Shown here piece by piece: positions 16,508-27,683 of a stretch of DNA of 33,005 nt (positions are counted from its first letter, which is position 1; the number at the start of each line of letters is the position of its first letter). The notes below the pieces were generated by a model. That model saw only the letters and a list, made by a program, of their open reading frames with translations, had not been told where the DNA came from and made no database searches. The DNA is from Solobacterium sp. (GTDB taxonomy: Bacteria > Bacillota_I > Bacilli_A > Erysipelotrichales > Erysipelotrichaceae), in assembly GCA_017430925.1 (NCBI GenBank), contig JAFRMA010000099.1:1-33005 (forward strand), written 5' to 3'. The position numbers and the translations under genes are program-made.

Positions 16508-17854
16508 TTATTCTACAGTGATGCTGGGATATTTATTCTTGATGAAGTCTTTGAAGTTGTTGATCGCATCTTCTCTGGTTGCTACTTCACCATCCAGGAA
16601 TTCTGTGAAGTACTTCTGCAGACCTTCGTTGCAGAGCTGGTCATACTGAGTAACATTCTGGAACTTGATGTTCTTAGCGAGTTCAGCGAAGATTGCTGTA
16701 TCGTTCTGACCGCCGAGGAATTCGTTACCGAATGTAGGATCAGATGCATACTTGTTGTTGATCTTCTGGTTGTTGGAGAACTGTGCTTCGTTCTTAACGA
16801 GACCTTCACATACTTCTTCGTTGTTGATGAATGTGTTCATGATGTCTGCAACCATTTCAGGGTTATCTGTACCTGTTGCAGCGAGCATCCATGTGCCGCC
16901 CCAGAAGAATGGCTGAGGACCCTGGCAGATTGCCCAGTCACCGAAGCATCCTTTTTCCTTATCCTGAGCGTTTGTCATAGAGAAGTTGAAGTACCAAGCC
17001 GGGCCGAAGTAGCACATTGTCTTACCGGAACCGAACATTTCAGATGTAGCTTCATCACCCCAGATATTGGATGTGTATGCTGTATAACCGTTCTTGACGA
17101 ATTCTTCAGACTGATCCATCCACTTTTCAATGTTCGGATCAATGCTGAGCTTGTTGTCTTTTACCCAAGGAGATGTTGTGTTGTTGGAGTATACACGATA
17201 GGTAGCATTTGTTGTAGCAATCATGTAATAGCCTTTATCTTTGGCATCAGCAGCAACCTGGTTGAACTTGTCCCAGTCAGCAACAGCAGCCTGTACAGCA
17301 GCCGGATCGTCTGTTCCGAGAACATCCTGAGCGATTGAACGTCTGTAGATCAGAGCAGCTGGGCAGCACTGGAAGGATACACCCTTGACTGTGCCTGCTG
17401 CGTCAGAAGCAGCCTGTACTGTGTACTGGTATGTATTGGAGAAATCTGTGACACCGATGGACTTGACATCCATGGTTGCGTCAGAGTTCGTATATTTAAC
17501 AATGTAGTCAGCTTCCGCAAGGAACAGGTCGATCTTGTCGTCATCTGCAGCAGTTGCCTGGTTCAGCAGAGCTTCGTCCAATGCGTTCTGGTATGCGCCG
17601 TCATCGGAAGGATAAGTTGTACGCTTGATCGTTACATCACCCTTCTTCAGTGTATATTCGTCAACGACTTCGTCAGCATAGTATTTGCCTAAGAATCCCC
17701 AGAATTCTGTGTTCCAGGTCCAGACATTCAATACTTTACCTTCTCCGCCTTCTGCCGGAGCCGGGGAAGCGCTGTTTGACGGTGTGCTGTTACTGCAGCC
17801 TACAGCTGTAAGACCCATCAATAATGCCAGTGAGATACTTAATAGCTTTTTCAT
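16508..17854 (-). CDS. Sugar ABC transporter substrate-binding lipoprotein
   Basis: 448 residues. The signal peptide MKKLLSISLALLMGLTAVGC ends in a lipobox with the modified cysteine at C20, followed by a serine/proline/alanine-rich linker. The mature part is a family 1 extracellular solute-binding fold. WTWNTEFWGFLGKYY near the start, GKTMCYFGPAWY in the second half, and many tryptophans and aspartates suggest binding to a carbohydrate. The ligand is not identifiable; an oligosaccharide or beta-glucoside is possible but unproven. It has AGGAGG and is the first structural gene after the regulator. Confidence 0.93.
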   Translation of the reverse strand: MKKLLSISLALLMGLTAVGCSNSTPSNSASPAPAEGGEGKVLNVWTWNTEFWGFLGKYYADEVVDEYTLKKGDVTIKRTTYPSDDGAYQNALDEALLNQATAADDDKIDLFLAEADYIVKYTNSDATMDVKSIGVTDFSNTYQYTVQAASDAAGTVKGVSFQCCPAALIYRRSIAQDVLGTDDPAAVQAAVADWDKFNQVAADAKDKGYYMIATTNATYRVYSNNTTSPWVKDNKLSIDPNIEKWMDQSEEFVKNGYTAYTSNIWGDEATSEMFGSGKTMCYFGPAWYFNFSMTNAQDKEKGCFGDWAICQGPQPFFWGGTWMLAATGTDNPEMVADIMNTFINNEEVCEGLVKNEAQFSNNQKINNKYASDPTFGNEFLGGQNDTAIFAELAKNIKFQNVTQYDQLCNEGLQKYFTEFLDGEVATREDAINNFKDFIKNKYPSITVE

Positions 17855-17887
17855 GATTTATCCTCCTATCTGCTTTTAAGTTTTTTA

Positions 17888-17899
17888 CCGCATCTGCGG
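17888..17899 (-). promoter_or_regulatory. Small hairpin after the regulator gene
   Basis: CCGCA/TGCGG stem with a GA loop, directly after the TAA of the LacI-family gene. It lacks a U-tail, so it more likely affects mRNA processing or stability than termination. Confidence 0.4.
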
Positions 17900-18901
17900 T
17901 TAATCTCCGATTTTTGCTACGGTGCTGCCTTCGATGAACTTTCCGAATACCACACTGTGTTCCGCAGGTATTTCCGGATGGTCTATCTTGTCAGCGAGTT
18001 TTTTGAATGCGATTCTGCCAAGACCGATGCTGTCCTGCATGTATGTGGTCATGCCGTTGATCATCGCCATGTTGATTCCGTCATAACCGATGACAGACAT
18101 GTCTTTGGGGACCGACAGTCCTTCTTGCGCAAGCACTCTCAGACATCCCATTGCCGAGTAATCATCCGGGCAGATGATACATGTCGGTCTGTCTTCCAGC
18201 TGCAGCAGTTTTTTTGTACATTCAGAGCATTGTTCAATATCGTGATAATTGCTCTGGAGTACATAGGAAGGATCTACGGTAATTCCCTGTTCGCGGCATC
18301 CGTCGTAGAATCCCATCAGACGATTTTTTGTCACATCCGTGAGTTCACCGTGGATATAGGCGATCTTGCGATGTCCCATGCTGCCTGCATACCTGACGAT
18401 GTCGAGTAATCCCTTGGTGTTGTCAGAGACGACCGAACTGCAGTTGTAATACTCGTAGTCGATGCATACAGCGGGTAATTTGGATTCGGCCAGTTCGATG
18501 ATCTCAGGATCCTTGAAATCAGCCAGAATAATTGCGACGCCATCGAAGTTGCGGTATTCACAATGTTTCAGATATGTTGATTCTCTGCCGGCAATCTTGT
18601 GATTGACAAACGTGATGTCATATCCCTCTTCTTCCGCCGCTACCTTGAAGCTGTTCAGGATGATTGAGAAGTAATCGTGTGCCAGACCTGCGTCATCATT
18701 GTTGAACAGTACGCCGATGTTGTAAGTTCTGTTCGTCTTGAGGGCGCGGGCTGAAGCGTTTGCCATGAATCCCATTTCATCTGCGACTTTGCGGATCATT
18801 TCCTTTGTGGATTCAGCGATGTCATCCTTGTCATTCAGTGCTTTGGAAACTGTTGCGACAGAGACCCCGCATTTCTGCGCGATTTCTTTCATTGAAACCA
18901 T
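17900..18901 (-). CDS. LacI-family transcriptional regulator
   Basis: 333 residues. The helix-turn-helix is at 4-23 (MKEIAQKCGVSVATVSKALN), followed by the hinge helix ANASARALKTNRTYNIGVLF and a periplasmic-binding-protein-like sensor domain. It is the first gene of the sugar ABC operon and probably represses it and itself until the transported sugar or its phosphate is present. Three LacI/CcpA-type palindromes lie upstream. A second in-frame ATG at codon 4 is an alternative start. Confidence 0.94.
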   Translation of the reverse strand: MVSMKEIAQKCGVSVATVSKALNDKDDIAESTKEMIRKVADEMGFMANASARALKTNRTYNIGVLFNNDDAGLAHDYFSIILNSFKVAAEEEGYDITFVNHKIAGRESTYLKHCEYRNFDGVAIILADFKDPEIIELAESKLPAVCIDYEYYNCSSVVSDNTKGLLDIVRYAGSMGHRKIAYIHGELTDVTKNRLMGFYDGCREQGITVDPSYVLQSNYHDIEQCSECTKKLLQLEDRPTCIICPDDYSAMGCLRVLAQEGLSVPKDMSVIGYDGINMAMINGMTTYMQDSIGLGRIAFKKLADKIDHPEIPAEHSVVFGKFIEGSTVAKIGD

Positions 18902-18946
18902 AACGGACCTCTTTCTAAAACTTTACTCAATCGATTTCGTAATTCA

Positions 18947-18974
18947 ACAATAACTCTTTTTAGAAATATGTCAA
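18947..18974 (-). promoter_or_regulatory. Promoter of the LacI-ABC operon
   Basis: Minus strand TTGACA (18974-18969), 16-nt spacer, TATTGT (18952-18947). The -35 is a consensus match. An operator palindrome lies 12 bp upstream of it. Confidence 0.7.
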
Positions 18975-18986
18975 TACCATTTTTGC

Positions 18987-18998
18987 GAAAACGTTTAC
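18987..18998. promoter_or_regulatory. LacI-type operator 1
   Basis: GAAAACGTTTAC, a near-palindrome centred on CG and just upstream of the -35 box of the ABC operon. Confidence 0.65.
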
Positions 18999-19067
18999 TT
19001 TTTTGCAAAATTTAATATTTTTGTGATTTTTTGCCTATTTTTAAAGATATTTTACAGAAAATAACAC

Positions 19068-19079
19068 GTAAACGTTTAA
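19068..19079. promoter_or_regulatory. LacI-type operator 2
   Basis: GTAAACGTTTAA with a perfect 10-bp core palindrome TAAACGTTTA, centred 81 bp from operator 1. It shares the core of operator 1, so the same regulator probably binds both. Confidence 0.65.
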
Positions 19080-19092
19080 GAATTATTGAGAA

Positions 19093-19107
19093 TTGTAAGC
19101 GCTTATC
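19093..19107. promoter_or_regulatory. Operator 3, cre-like
   Basis: TTGTAAGCGCTTATC with a perfect core TAAGCGCTTA. It matches the CcpA cre consensus (TGWAARCGYTWNCW) better than operators 1 and 2 do, so carbon catabolite control is likely. Confidence 0.6.
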
Positions 19108-19123
19108 TCCTGCTGTTTCGAAT

Positions 19124-19161
19124 AAAAAAGACTGTATTCCGAAACACAGTTCAGAATACAG
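19124..19161 (-). terminator. Terminator of the MBL-M32 gene
   Basis: Minus strand CTGTATTC/GAATACAG (19161-19154/19139-19132) followed by CTTTTTT. Confidence 0.8.
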
Positions 19162-19178
19162 CCCGTTTTTCGTTAAGT

Positions 19179-23096
<3,918 letters not shown>

Positions 23097-23103
23097 GCTT
23101 AAG

Positions 23104-23127
23104 AAAGTGGTGAAAACCACTTTTTTC
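23104..23127 (+). terminator. Terminator of the 6-phospho-beta-glucosidase gene
   Basis: AAAGTGGT/ACCACTTT with a GAAA tetraloop, followed by TTTC. Its T-run merges into the mutY promoter region. Confidence 0.88.
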
Positions 23128-23145
23128 TTTCTCCGGGATTTGTAT

Positions 23146-23151
23146 TAGAAT
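23146..23151 (+). promoter_or_regulatory. -10 box of mutY, predicted leaderless
   Basis: TAGAAT, 6 nt (GGGAAT), then the ATG at 23158. No ribosome site. Confidence 0.5.
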
Positions 23152-23157
23152 GGGAAT

Positions 23158-24219
23158 ATGAGTGTATTTGCCAGAGATAACGCGGAAGATGTGATCCGCT
23201 GGTATGAGCAGAATAAAAGAGATTTGCCATGGCGTGATACCGGGGATCCTTATGATGTATGGATCTCCGAAATAATGTTGCAGCAGACACGCATTGAGGC
23301 TGTACGGGAGAAGTATCTGAGGTTTAAGGAGGAACTTCCGGATATCCGCAGTCTTGCGGAATGTCCGGAAGATAAACTGATGCGGTTATGGGAAGGTCTC
23401 GGCTATTACAATCGTGCCAGAAACCTGCAGAAATGCGCGAAATATCTGTGTGAACACGAGAACAGCGTACTTCCCGCGGATTACAGAAAACTGCTTGCGC
23501 TGCCGGGAATCGGGACGTATACAGCCGGTGCGGTTGCGTCAATTGCGTATCATCTCCCCTGTCCTGCCATTGACGGGAATGTGTTACGTGTTCTGGCAAG
23601 ATATTACGGTATCCGCGGAGATATCCGTCAGGAGAGAACCATCAATCAGATCCGTGATCTGCTTTTACCGGTCTATGAGGAAGAACTCTCGTATTCTTCC
23701 CTGAACCAGGGATTGATGGAAATCGGGGAAGTATTATGTTTGCCTAAAGGTATGCCGAAGTGTGAACAATGTCCTCTGCGGTCTTCCTGTACAGCCTGCC
23801 GTGAACAGACGACGGGAGAAATCCCTTACCGCAGCTCGCTGAAAACGCGTAAGATTCTCGAGAGAACGATTCTGGTGATCCGTAACGGAGATCATCTCCT
23901 GCTCAGAAAACGGCCGGATACAGGGCTGCTTGCAGGTTTGTACGAGTTTCCCGGTATTGATAAACATTGCGGCAAAAAAGAGATCATCACCCGTGTGGAA
24001 GAGATGAATTACCATGTCATGAAGATTCATCCCCTGCCGGATGCCGTACATGTATTCAGTCATCTGGAGTGGAAGATGAAAGCTTATGAAGTATGGATCG
24101 AGGAACCTGAACAAACACTTTCTTCACCGTGGGTATCCGCTGACTTACATGAACTGCAGGATCTTGCGTTGCCTTCCGCGTTCCGGACATATATCGACTG
24201 GTACTCACTTCGCAAATAG
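23158..24219 (+). CDS. mutY: A/G-specific adenine DNA glycosylase
   Basis: 353 residues. It removes adenine mispaired with 8-oxoguanine. The catalytic E38 lies in SEIMLQQT, the helix-hairpin-helix in LPGIGTYTAGAVAS (115-128), and the catalytic aspartate D139 in AIDGNV. The [4Fe-4S] cysteines C194, C202, C205 and C211 are present, with a 7-residue first spacing where 6 is common in classical MutY. The C-terminal Nudix-like domain (from about 235, ILVIRNGDHLLLRKRP...GLYEFPG) recognises 8-oxoG. The start lies 6 nt after a -10 box with no ribosome site. Confidence 0.95.
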   Translation: MSVFARDNAEDVIRWYEQNKRDLPWRDTGDPYDVWISEIMLQQTRIEAVREKYLRFKEELPDIRSLAECPEDKLMRLWEGLGYYNRARNLQKCAKYLCEHENSVLPADYRKLLALPGIGTYTAGAVASIAYHLPCPAIDGNVLRVLARYYGIRGDIRQERTINQIRDLLLPVYEEELSYSSLNQGLMEIGEVLCLPKGMPKCEQCPLRSSCTACREQTTGEIPYRSSLKTRKILERTILVIRNGDHLLLRKRPDTGLLAGLYEFPGIDKHCGKKEIITRVEEMNYHVMKIHPLPDAVHVFSHLEWKMKAYEVWIEEPEQTLSSPWVSADLHELQDLALPSAFRTYIDWYSLRK

Positions 24220-24243
24220 TTCACCTGAAAGGTCAATATCGTA

Positions 24244-24249
24244 TACAAT
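24244..24249 (+). promoter_or_regulatory. -10 box of the Pr6Pr gene, predicted leaderless
   Basis: TACAAT, then 6 nt, then the ATG at 24256. A possible -35, TTCACC, lies 18 nt upstream. Confidence 0.5.
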
Positions 24250-24255
24250 TAGATT

Positions 24256-24891
24256 ATGAATGGAAGAACAAATGCCCTTGTGCGTGAGATCGTAAATATT
24301 ATACTTGCTGTCGCTGTATTTGGTTCCTGGCTCAGCATGGTTTTCGGCAGCCGTAACGGGAATTTTGCGGCTACAGGTCTGCGCAGTCTGAAATACTTTA
24401 CGGTATTATCCAATTTACTGGTAGGCTTTGCGTCCGCCTACTACGTGTACGCATATAAAACCAGGAAGATCACGCATACCTTACTGCGGCTGAAATATGT
24501 CGCAATGATCGGTGTTATGGTAACCTTCCTGGTTGTTCTGGTATTCCTGGGACCTTTACTGGGATATCCGATGATGTATGTCGGAGCCAATCTGTGGATG
24601 CATCTGTTGATTCCCCTGATCGCTCTGTGGGAATTCCTGGCCCTGGACCAGGAGGAATATACCGGCACAGATACGCTGTATACCCTGATTCCTCTATTGC
24701 TTTACGGTGCGGGATATCTGTCAAATATCATTGTGAACGGTACAGGCGTACATCACAAGAATGACTGGTACCACTTCTTCAGCTGGGGTATTCCTGTCGG
24801 TATCCTGATTCTGTGTGTAATCGTCGGATTGACCTGGCTGATCGGCACAGGTTTGCGTATCATGAATCAGAAGATACGTACGCGGAGATAG
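24256..24891 (+). CDS. Pr6Pr-family integral membrane protein
   Basis: 211 residues with six hydrophobic segments spaced as in the Pr6Pr / FAR-17a-like family. LRSLKYFTVLSNLL and ANLWMHLLIPLIALWEFLALD are its most typical blocks. The C-terminus is basic (KIRTRR), probably cytoplasmic. Biochemical function is unknown in bacteria; some eukaryotic relatives act on fatty-acid esters, but no active site can be claimed here. It ends 1 nt before the convergent DUF2130 gene with no terminator between them. Confidence 0.78.
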   Translation: MNGRTNALVREIVNIILAVAVFGSWLSMVFGSRNGNFAATGLRSLKYFTVLSNLLVGFASAYYVYAYKTRKITHTLLRLKYVAMIGVMVTFLVVLVFLGPLLGYPMMYVGANLWMHLLIPLIALWEFLALDQEEYTGTDTLYTLIPLLLYGAGYLSNIIVNGTGVHHKNDWYHFFSWGIPVGILILCVIVGLTWLIGTGLRIMNQKIRTRR

Positions 24892-24892
24892 A

Positions 24893-26380
24893 TCACTGAT
24901 CCTTCTCTTTTTTTATCTCTTCGAACTTGGCAGCGACTGACGGGGCATTTCTTGTCAGTTTTTTGATGGACAGATCCTGTGCCTTGTTGTTGGCAAGACG
25001 CAGATTCCGGTCGGAGGACAGCAGAGCATCTTTGGTTTTCTGCAGGTGATCGATGGTCTTGTCGATCTCTTCAATAGCAGTCTGAAACTTTCTTGACGCA
25101 AGCTCATAGTTCTTACTGAAGGCATCCTTGAAGGCTAACATATTATCTTCAAAGTTCTTGATATCCAGGTTATTGTTCCGTTCTGCCAGGTACATCTTCT
25201 TATACGATGTAGCGTTCTTGGCCGCGTTGTTCAGAATGGAAATGATCGGGATAAAGAACTGCGGACGTACCACATACATCTTCGGATAACGATAAGAAAC
25301 ATCCACGATTCCTTCGTTGTAAAGATCACTGTCTGCTTCAAGCATCGATACCAGTACAGCGTATTCACAGTTCTTCTCGTTTCTGTCTTTGTCAAGTTCA
25401 CGGAAGAAGTCTTCGTTTTTATGCTTGGTAGCGGTCGTCTCGTTCTCGTTCTTCATCTCAAACATGATGGAGATGATCTCGGTGCCGTCATCGTCATAAT
25501 CACGGAAGATGAAGTCCCCTTTTGAACCTGTACGGATATCGTTGTCCTTCTCGAAATATGCCTTCGGGAACATGGTCATCCGGTATTTGTTAAATTCATA
25601 GGAACAATGTTGTTCCAGGGATTCTCCGACCATTTTCGTGGATTGTCTGGCTTTGAAGTCTTTATACTGCTTTACCAGTTCTTTCTGGTTGGCAATCTCA
25701 AGATCACGGGAACTAATCATCTCTTCATAATGACTGCGCATATTGTCTTCCTTCAGGGCGGATTCACTGCGGAGATTGTCCAGCTGGCTTCTGTATTTCT
25801 GGATTTCCGTATCTTTTTCTGCTTTCAGGTCACTGATGGCTTTCTGCACAGCGAGCTGCTTCTCTGTCTCCTTGGCATTTAACTGGTTGTTGAGAAGCGC
25901 GATATCCGCGTTCTTTTTCTCCATCTCTACTGCCAGCTGTGCCTTGGCTTCCTGGTCTCTGGCTGAGAGATCATTTTCCAGCTTTGCGATCTTTTCCTTG
26001 TATTCATTCAGGGTCATGACCACTTCGTTTTCCTTAAGGGCAATTGTCTCTTTCACGGCGCTTTCTTTTTCTGTCTGCGCATGGGCGAGTTGTTCCTTAA
26101 AAACAGCGATCTGCCTGGTCAGTTCACTGATCTGTTCATCTTTCTTCACCGTTATCTGCACGAACTCTCTCTCTGCGTTAGCCATCCGTTCATGAGCTTT
26201 CTGCCGGTTGTCGGATTGTATTACTTCAAACTGGGCGTTCATCTTCTCCCGAAGATCATTCTCACGTCTTTGCAGTTCTTCGTTAAATTCATGGTCACGG
26301 ATCTGTTTAACAATAGAGTTATAGTTGGTTTCATCAATCGTAAATACTTCTCCGCAATGAGGACATCTGATCTGGTTCAT
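24893..26380 (-). CDS. DUF2130 protein with zinc ribbon, long coiled coil and nuclease-like C-terminal domain
   Basis: 495 residues. The start chosen is the ATG at 26380, because GGAGGTGG lies 8 nt upstream; a longer frame to 26422 has no ribosome site. IRCPHCGEVF (4-13) holds one C-x2-C pair, half of a zinc ribbon. About 40-255 is highly charged heptad-like coiled coil. The DUF2130 domain follows (VGESLEQHCSYEFNKY...). Within it GDFIFRD and IMFEMKNE fit the D...ExK spacing of PD-(D/E)xK nucleases, which is an inference. The C-terminus is another coiled helix. The biological role of DUF2130 proteins is not known to me. Confidence 0.82.
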   Translation of the reverse strand: MNQIRCPHCGEVFTIDETNYNSIVKQIRDHEFNEELQRRENDLREKMNAQFEVIQSDNRQKAHERMANAEREFVQITVKKDEQISELTRQIAVFKEQLAHAQTEKESAVKETIALKENEVVMTLNEYKEKIAKLENDLSARDQEAKAQLAVEMEKKNADIALLNNQLNAKETEKQLAVQKAISDLKAEKDTEIQKYRSQLDNLRSESALKEDNMRSHYEEMISSRDLEIANQKELVKQYKDFKARQSTKMVGESLEQHCSYEFNKYRMTMFPKAYFEKDNDIRTGSKGDFIFRDYDDDGTEIISIMFEMKNENETTATKHKNEDFFRELDKDRNEKNCEYAVLVSMLEADSDLYNEGIVDVSYRYPKMYVVRPQFFIPIISILNNAAKNATSYKKMYLAERNNNLDIKNFEDNMLAFKDAFSKNYELASRKFQTAIEEIDKTIDHLQKTKDALLSSDRNLRLANNKAQDLSIKKLTRNAPSVAAKFEEIKKEKDQ

Positions 26381-26430
26381 ACTTTCCACCTCCGGGATAA
26401 TTATATCTTTCTGCCTATACATAAATTATG

Positions 26431-26443
26431 ACAGACTGTCTGT
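26431..26443. repeat. Perfect palindrome upstream of the DUF2130 gene
   Basis: ACAGAC-T-GTCTGT lies 51 bp before the ATG and 26 bp beyond a minus-strand TATAAT (26405-26400). It is placed like an operator near the -35 region. Confidence 0.4.
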
Positions 26444-26464
26444 TTTACGTCTTAATCATAACAA

Positions 26465-26492
26465 AAAGCGGCAGCTTCGTGCATACCGCTTT
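26465..26492 (-). terminator. Terminator of the ECF S-component gene
   Basis: AAAGCGG/CCGCTTT (26465-26471/26486-26492) with an inner GC-rich pairing; U residues follow on the minus strand. Confidence 0.75.
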
Positions 26493-26503
26493 GTCTGTAT
26501 TCG

Positions 26504-27019
26504 TTATCTGGCAATACCGGATTTCTGTAAAGCCCGTACGATTGCGGGAATCAGTACAAGCTGTATTCCGATACCCGGAAGTCCCCGGACGAAATACGCT
26601 GTTACCCAGGCATTCAGAGAATAGTTTCCTGCATTCAGGATCAGGCCGGTAACCAGACCGGCAATGATGCGTCCGCATAACATCGCCAGAATCAGGGCGA
26701 TATAGTTCTTGACGAGGGAATCTTCCATCTTCAGAGTTCTCATCAGAACACCGGTCATAATACCGTATACGGTCAATTCTACAGCCATCCCGGGCAGTAC
26801 AGGTGCCGGCGGCATACCGGTCAGCACACTGGACAGGATCGGTGTTAACAGACCGCAGATTCCTCCGCATACCGGTCCCATCAGCAGACCGCAGACAAGT
26901 ACGGGAATATGCATCGGTGAGAAGATACTTCCGGCATTGGGAATACCGTGGAATGCGATCGGCAACACCAGTCCTAACGCAATAAATAAACCAGTCAGTA
27001 CAATATCTTTTGTTTTCAT
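26504..27019 (-). CDS. ECF transporter S-component, substrate unknown
   Basis: 171 residues with five to six hydrophobic segments. FSPMHIPVLVCGLLMGPVCGG and the following LLTPILSSVLTGMPPAP are hallmarks of one broad S-component family, whose members import vitamins or their precursors with the shared EcfAAT module. MKTKDIVLTGLFIALGLVLP carries the small-residue face used to dock the T-component. No enzyme gene or recognised riboswitch next to it tells the substrate. The ribosome site is GGAGG. A short stem (27065-27083) lies in the leader. Confidence 0.85.
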   Translation of the reverse strand: MKTKDIVLTGLFIALGLVLPIAFHGIPNAGSIFSPMHIPVLVCGLLMGPVCGGICGLLTPILSSVLTGMPPAPVLPGMAVELTVYGIMTGVLMRTLKMEDSLVKNYIALILAMLCGRIIAGLVTGLILNAGNYSLNAWVTAYFVRGLPGIGIQLVLIPAIVRALQKSGIAR

Positions 27020-27064
27020 TTATAAACCTCCACAATAAAAGACATTGTCCCTCTTCTGAAGTCC

Positions 27065-27083
27065 ATATGTCTTCTTGACATAT
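27065..27083 (-). promoter_or_regulatory. Leader hairpin of the ECF S-component gene
   Basis: ATATGTC/GACATAT, 7 bp around a 5-nt loop. It has no U-tail and matches no riboswitch that I recognise. Confidence 0.35.
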
Positions 27084-27103
27084 ATTTATAAATAAACAAG
27101 ATC

Positions 27104-27125
27104 AGTGCTTCTGCACTATTTTTTA
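27104..27125 (+). terminator. Plus-strand terminator-like hairpin at the end of the DUF1893 gene
   Basis: AGTGC/GCACT around TTCT, followed on the plus strand by ATTTTTT. No plus-strand gene ends here. On the minus strand it covers the DUF1893 stop codon but lacks a good U-tail. Confidence 0.35.
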
Positions 27126-27559
27126 TTCTTCATCAATTCAGCAATCTTGATCTTCAGTGCTTCATACGCTTCCTGCGGTTCTTCGTACTGAAGTGTCAGT
27201 TTTTCCATCGGGCAAAGATCTGTCTTTGTCTGGTTGAGAATATTGTCGATCAGTGAATCATACGTATAGTTTATACCGTTTTTTTCCAATACCGCAAGTC
27301 CGTTTCTGCTCATCAGTTCGGCATGGACTTCTGTCACACCGAGGATCGTATACAGGAACGCTGCAGCTCTTCCGATCACCCTGTCTGCGGCACTGTATCC
27401 ATGGAAGTCTTTTCCTTCACGGATCCAGGTCATCAGCGGTTTTACTCCATGATCTTTACTGGTCAGGACATCTTCTCCCTTACATACCACACAGGTGATA
27501 TCCTCCGTCAGGAGTTCTCTGGCATGGATGATATCTTGATTCTTCATCTTGAGTTTCAT
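27116..27559 (-). CDS. DUF1893-family protein (cytidine-deaminase-like fold)
   Basis: 147 residues. The pattern ITCVVCKGEDVLTSKDHGVKPLM, then AADRVIGRAAAFLYTILGV, then DLCPMEKL, is that of DUF1893. The family is reported to share the cytidine-deaminase fold (TM1506-like). The classical deaminase zinc site is not evident, and no function can be assigned. Two ATGs are possible (27559 and 27547); AAAGGA abuts the first and is 12 nt from the second, so the start is uncertain by four codons. The gene is divergent from the MFS transporter gene and upstream of the ECF S-component gene on the same strand. Confidence 0.8.
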   Translation of the reverse strand: MKLKMKNQDIIHARELLTEDITCVVCKGEDVLTSKDHGVKPLMTWIREGKDFHGYSAADRVIGRAAAFLYTILGVTEVHAELMSRNGLAVLEKNGINYTYDSLIDNILNQTKTDLCPMEKLTLQYEEPQEAYEALKIKIAELMKNKK

Positions 27560-27627
27560 TCCTTTCTGTTGAATATCATAACAGTTAAAGTATACTTCAG
27601 GACAGGTTTTTTCAGTAATATTTACGC

Positions 27628-27633
27628 TATAAT
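27628..27633 (+). promoter_or_regulatory. -10 box of the MFS transporter gene
   Basis: TATAAT 50 nt before the ATG. A small stem CAGGCAG/CTGTCTG follows just before the AAGGAG ribosome site. No good -35 is seen. Confidence 0.45.
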
Positions 27634-27683
27634 TTATACATGTTACATACTACAGGCAGAATCTGTCTGAAAGGAGATATTTC

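Noticed and set aside
17888..17899. Terminator after the LacI-family gene
   Set aside because: The stem is only 5 bp and is followed by A-rich rather than U-rich sequence.
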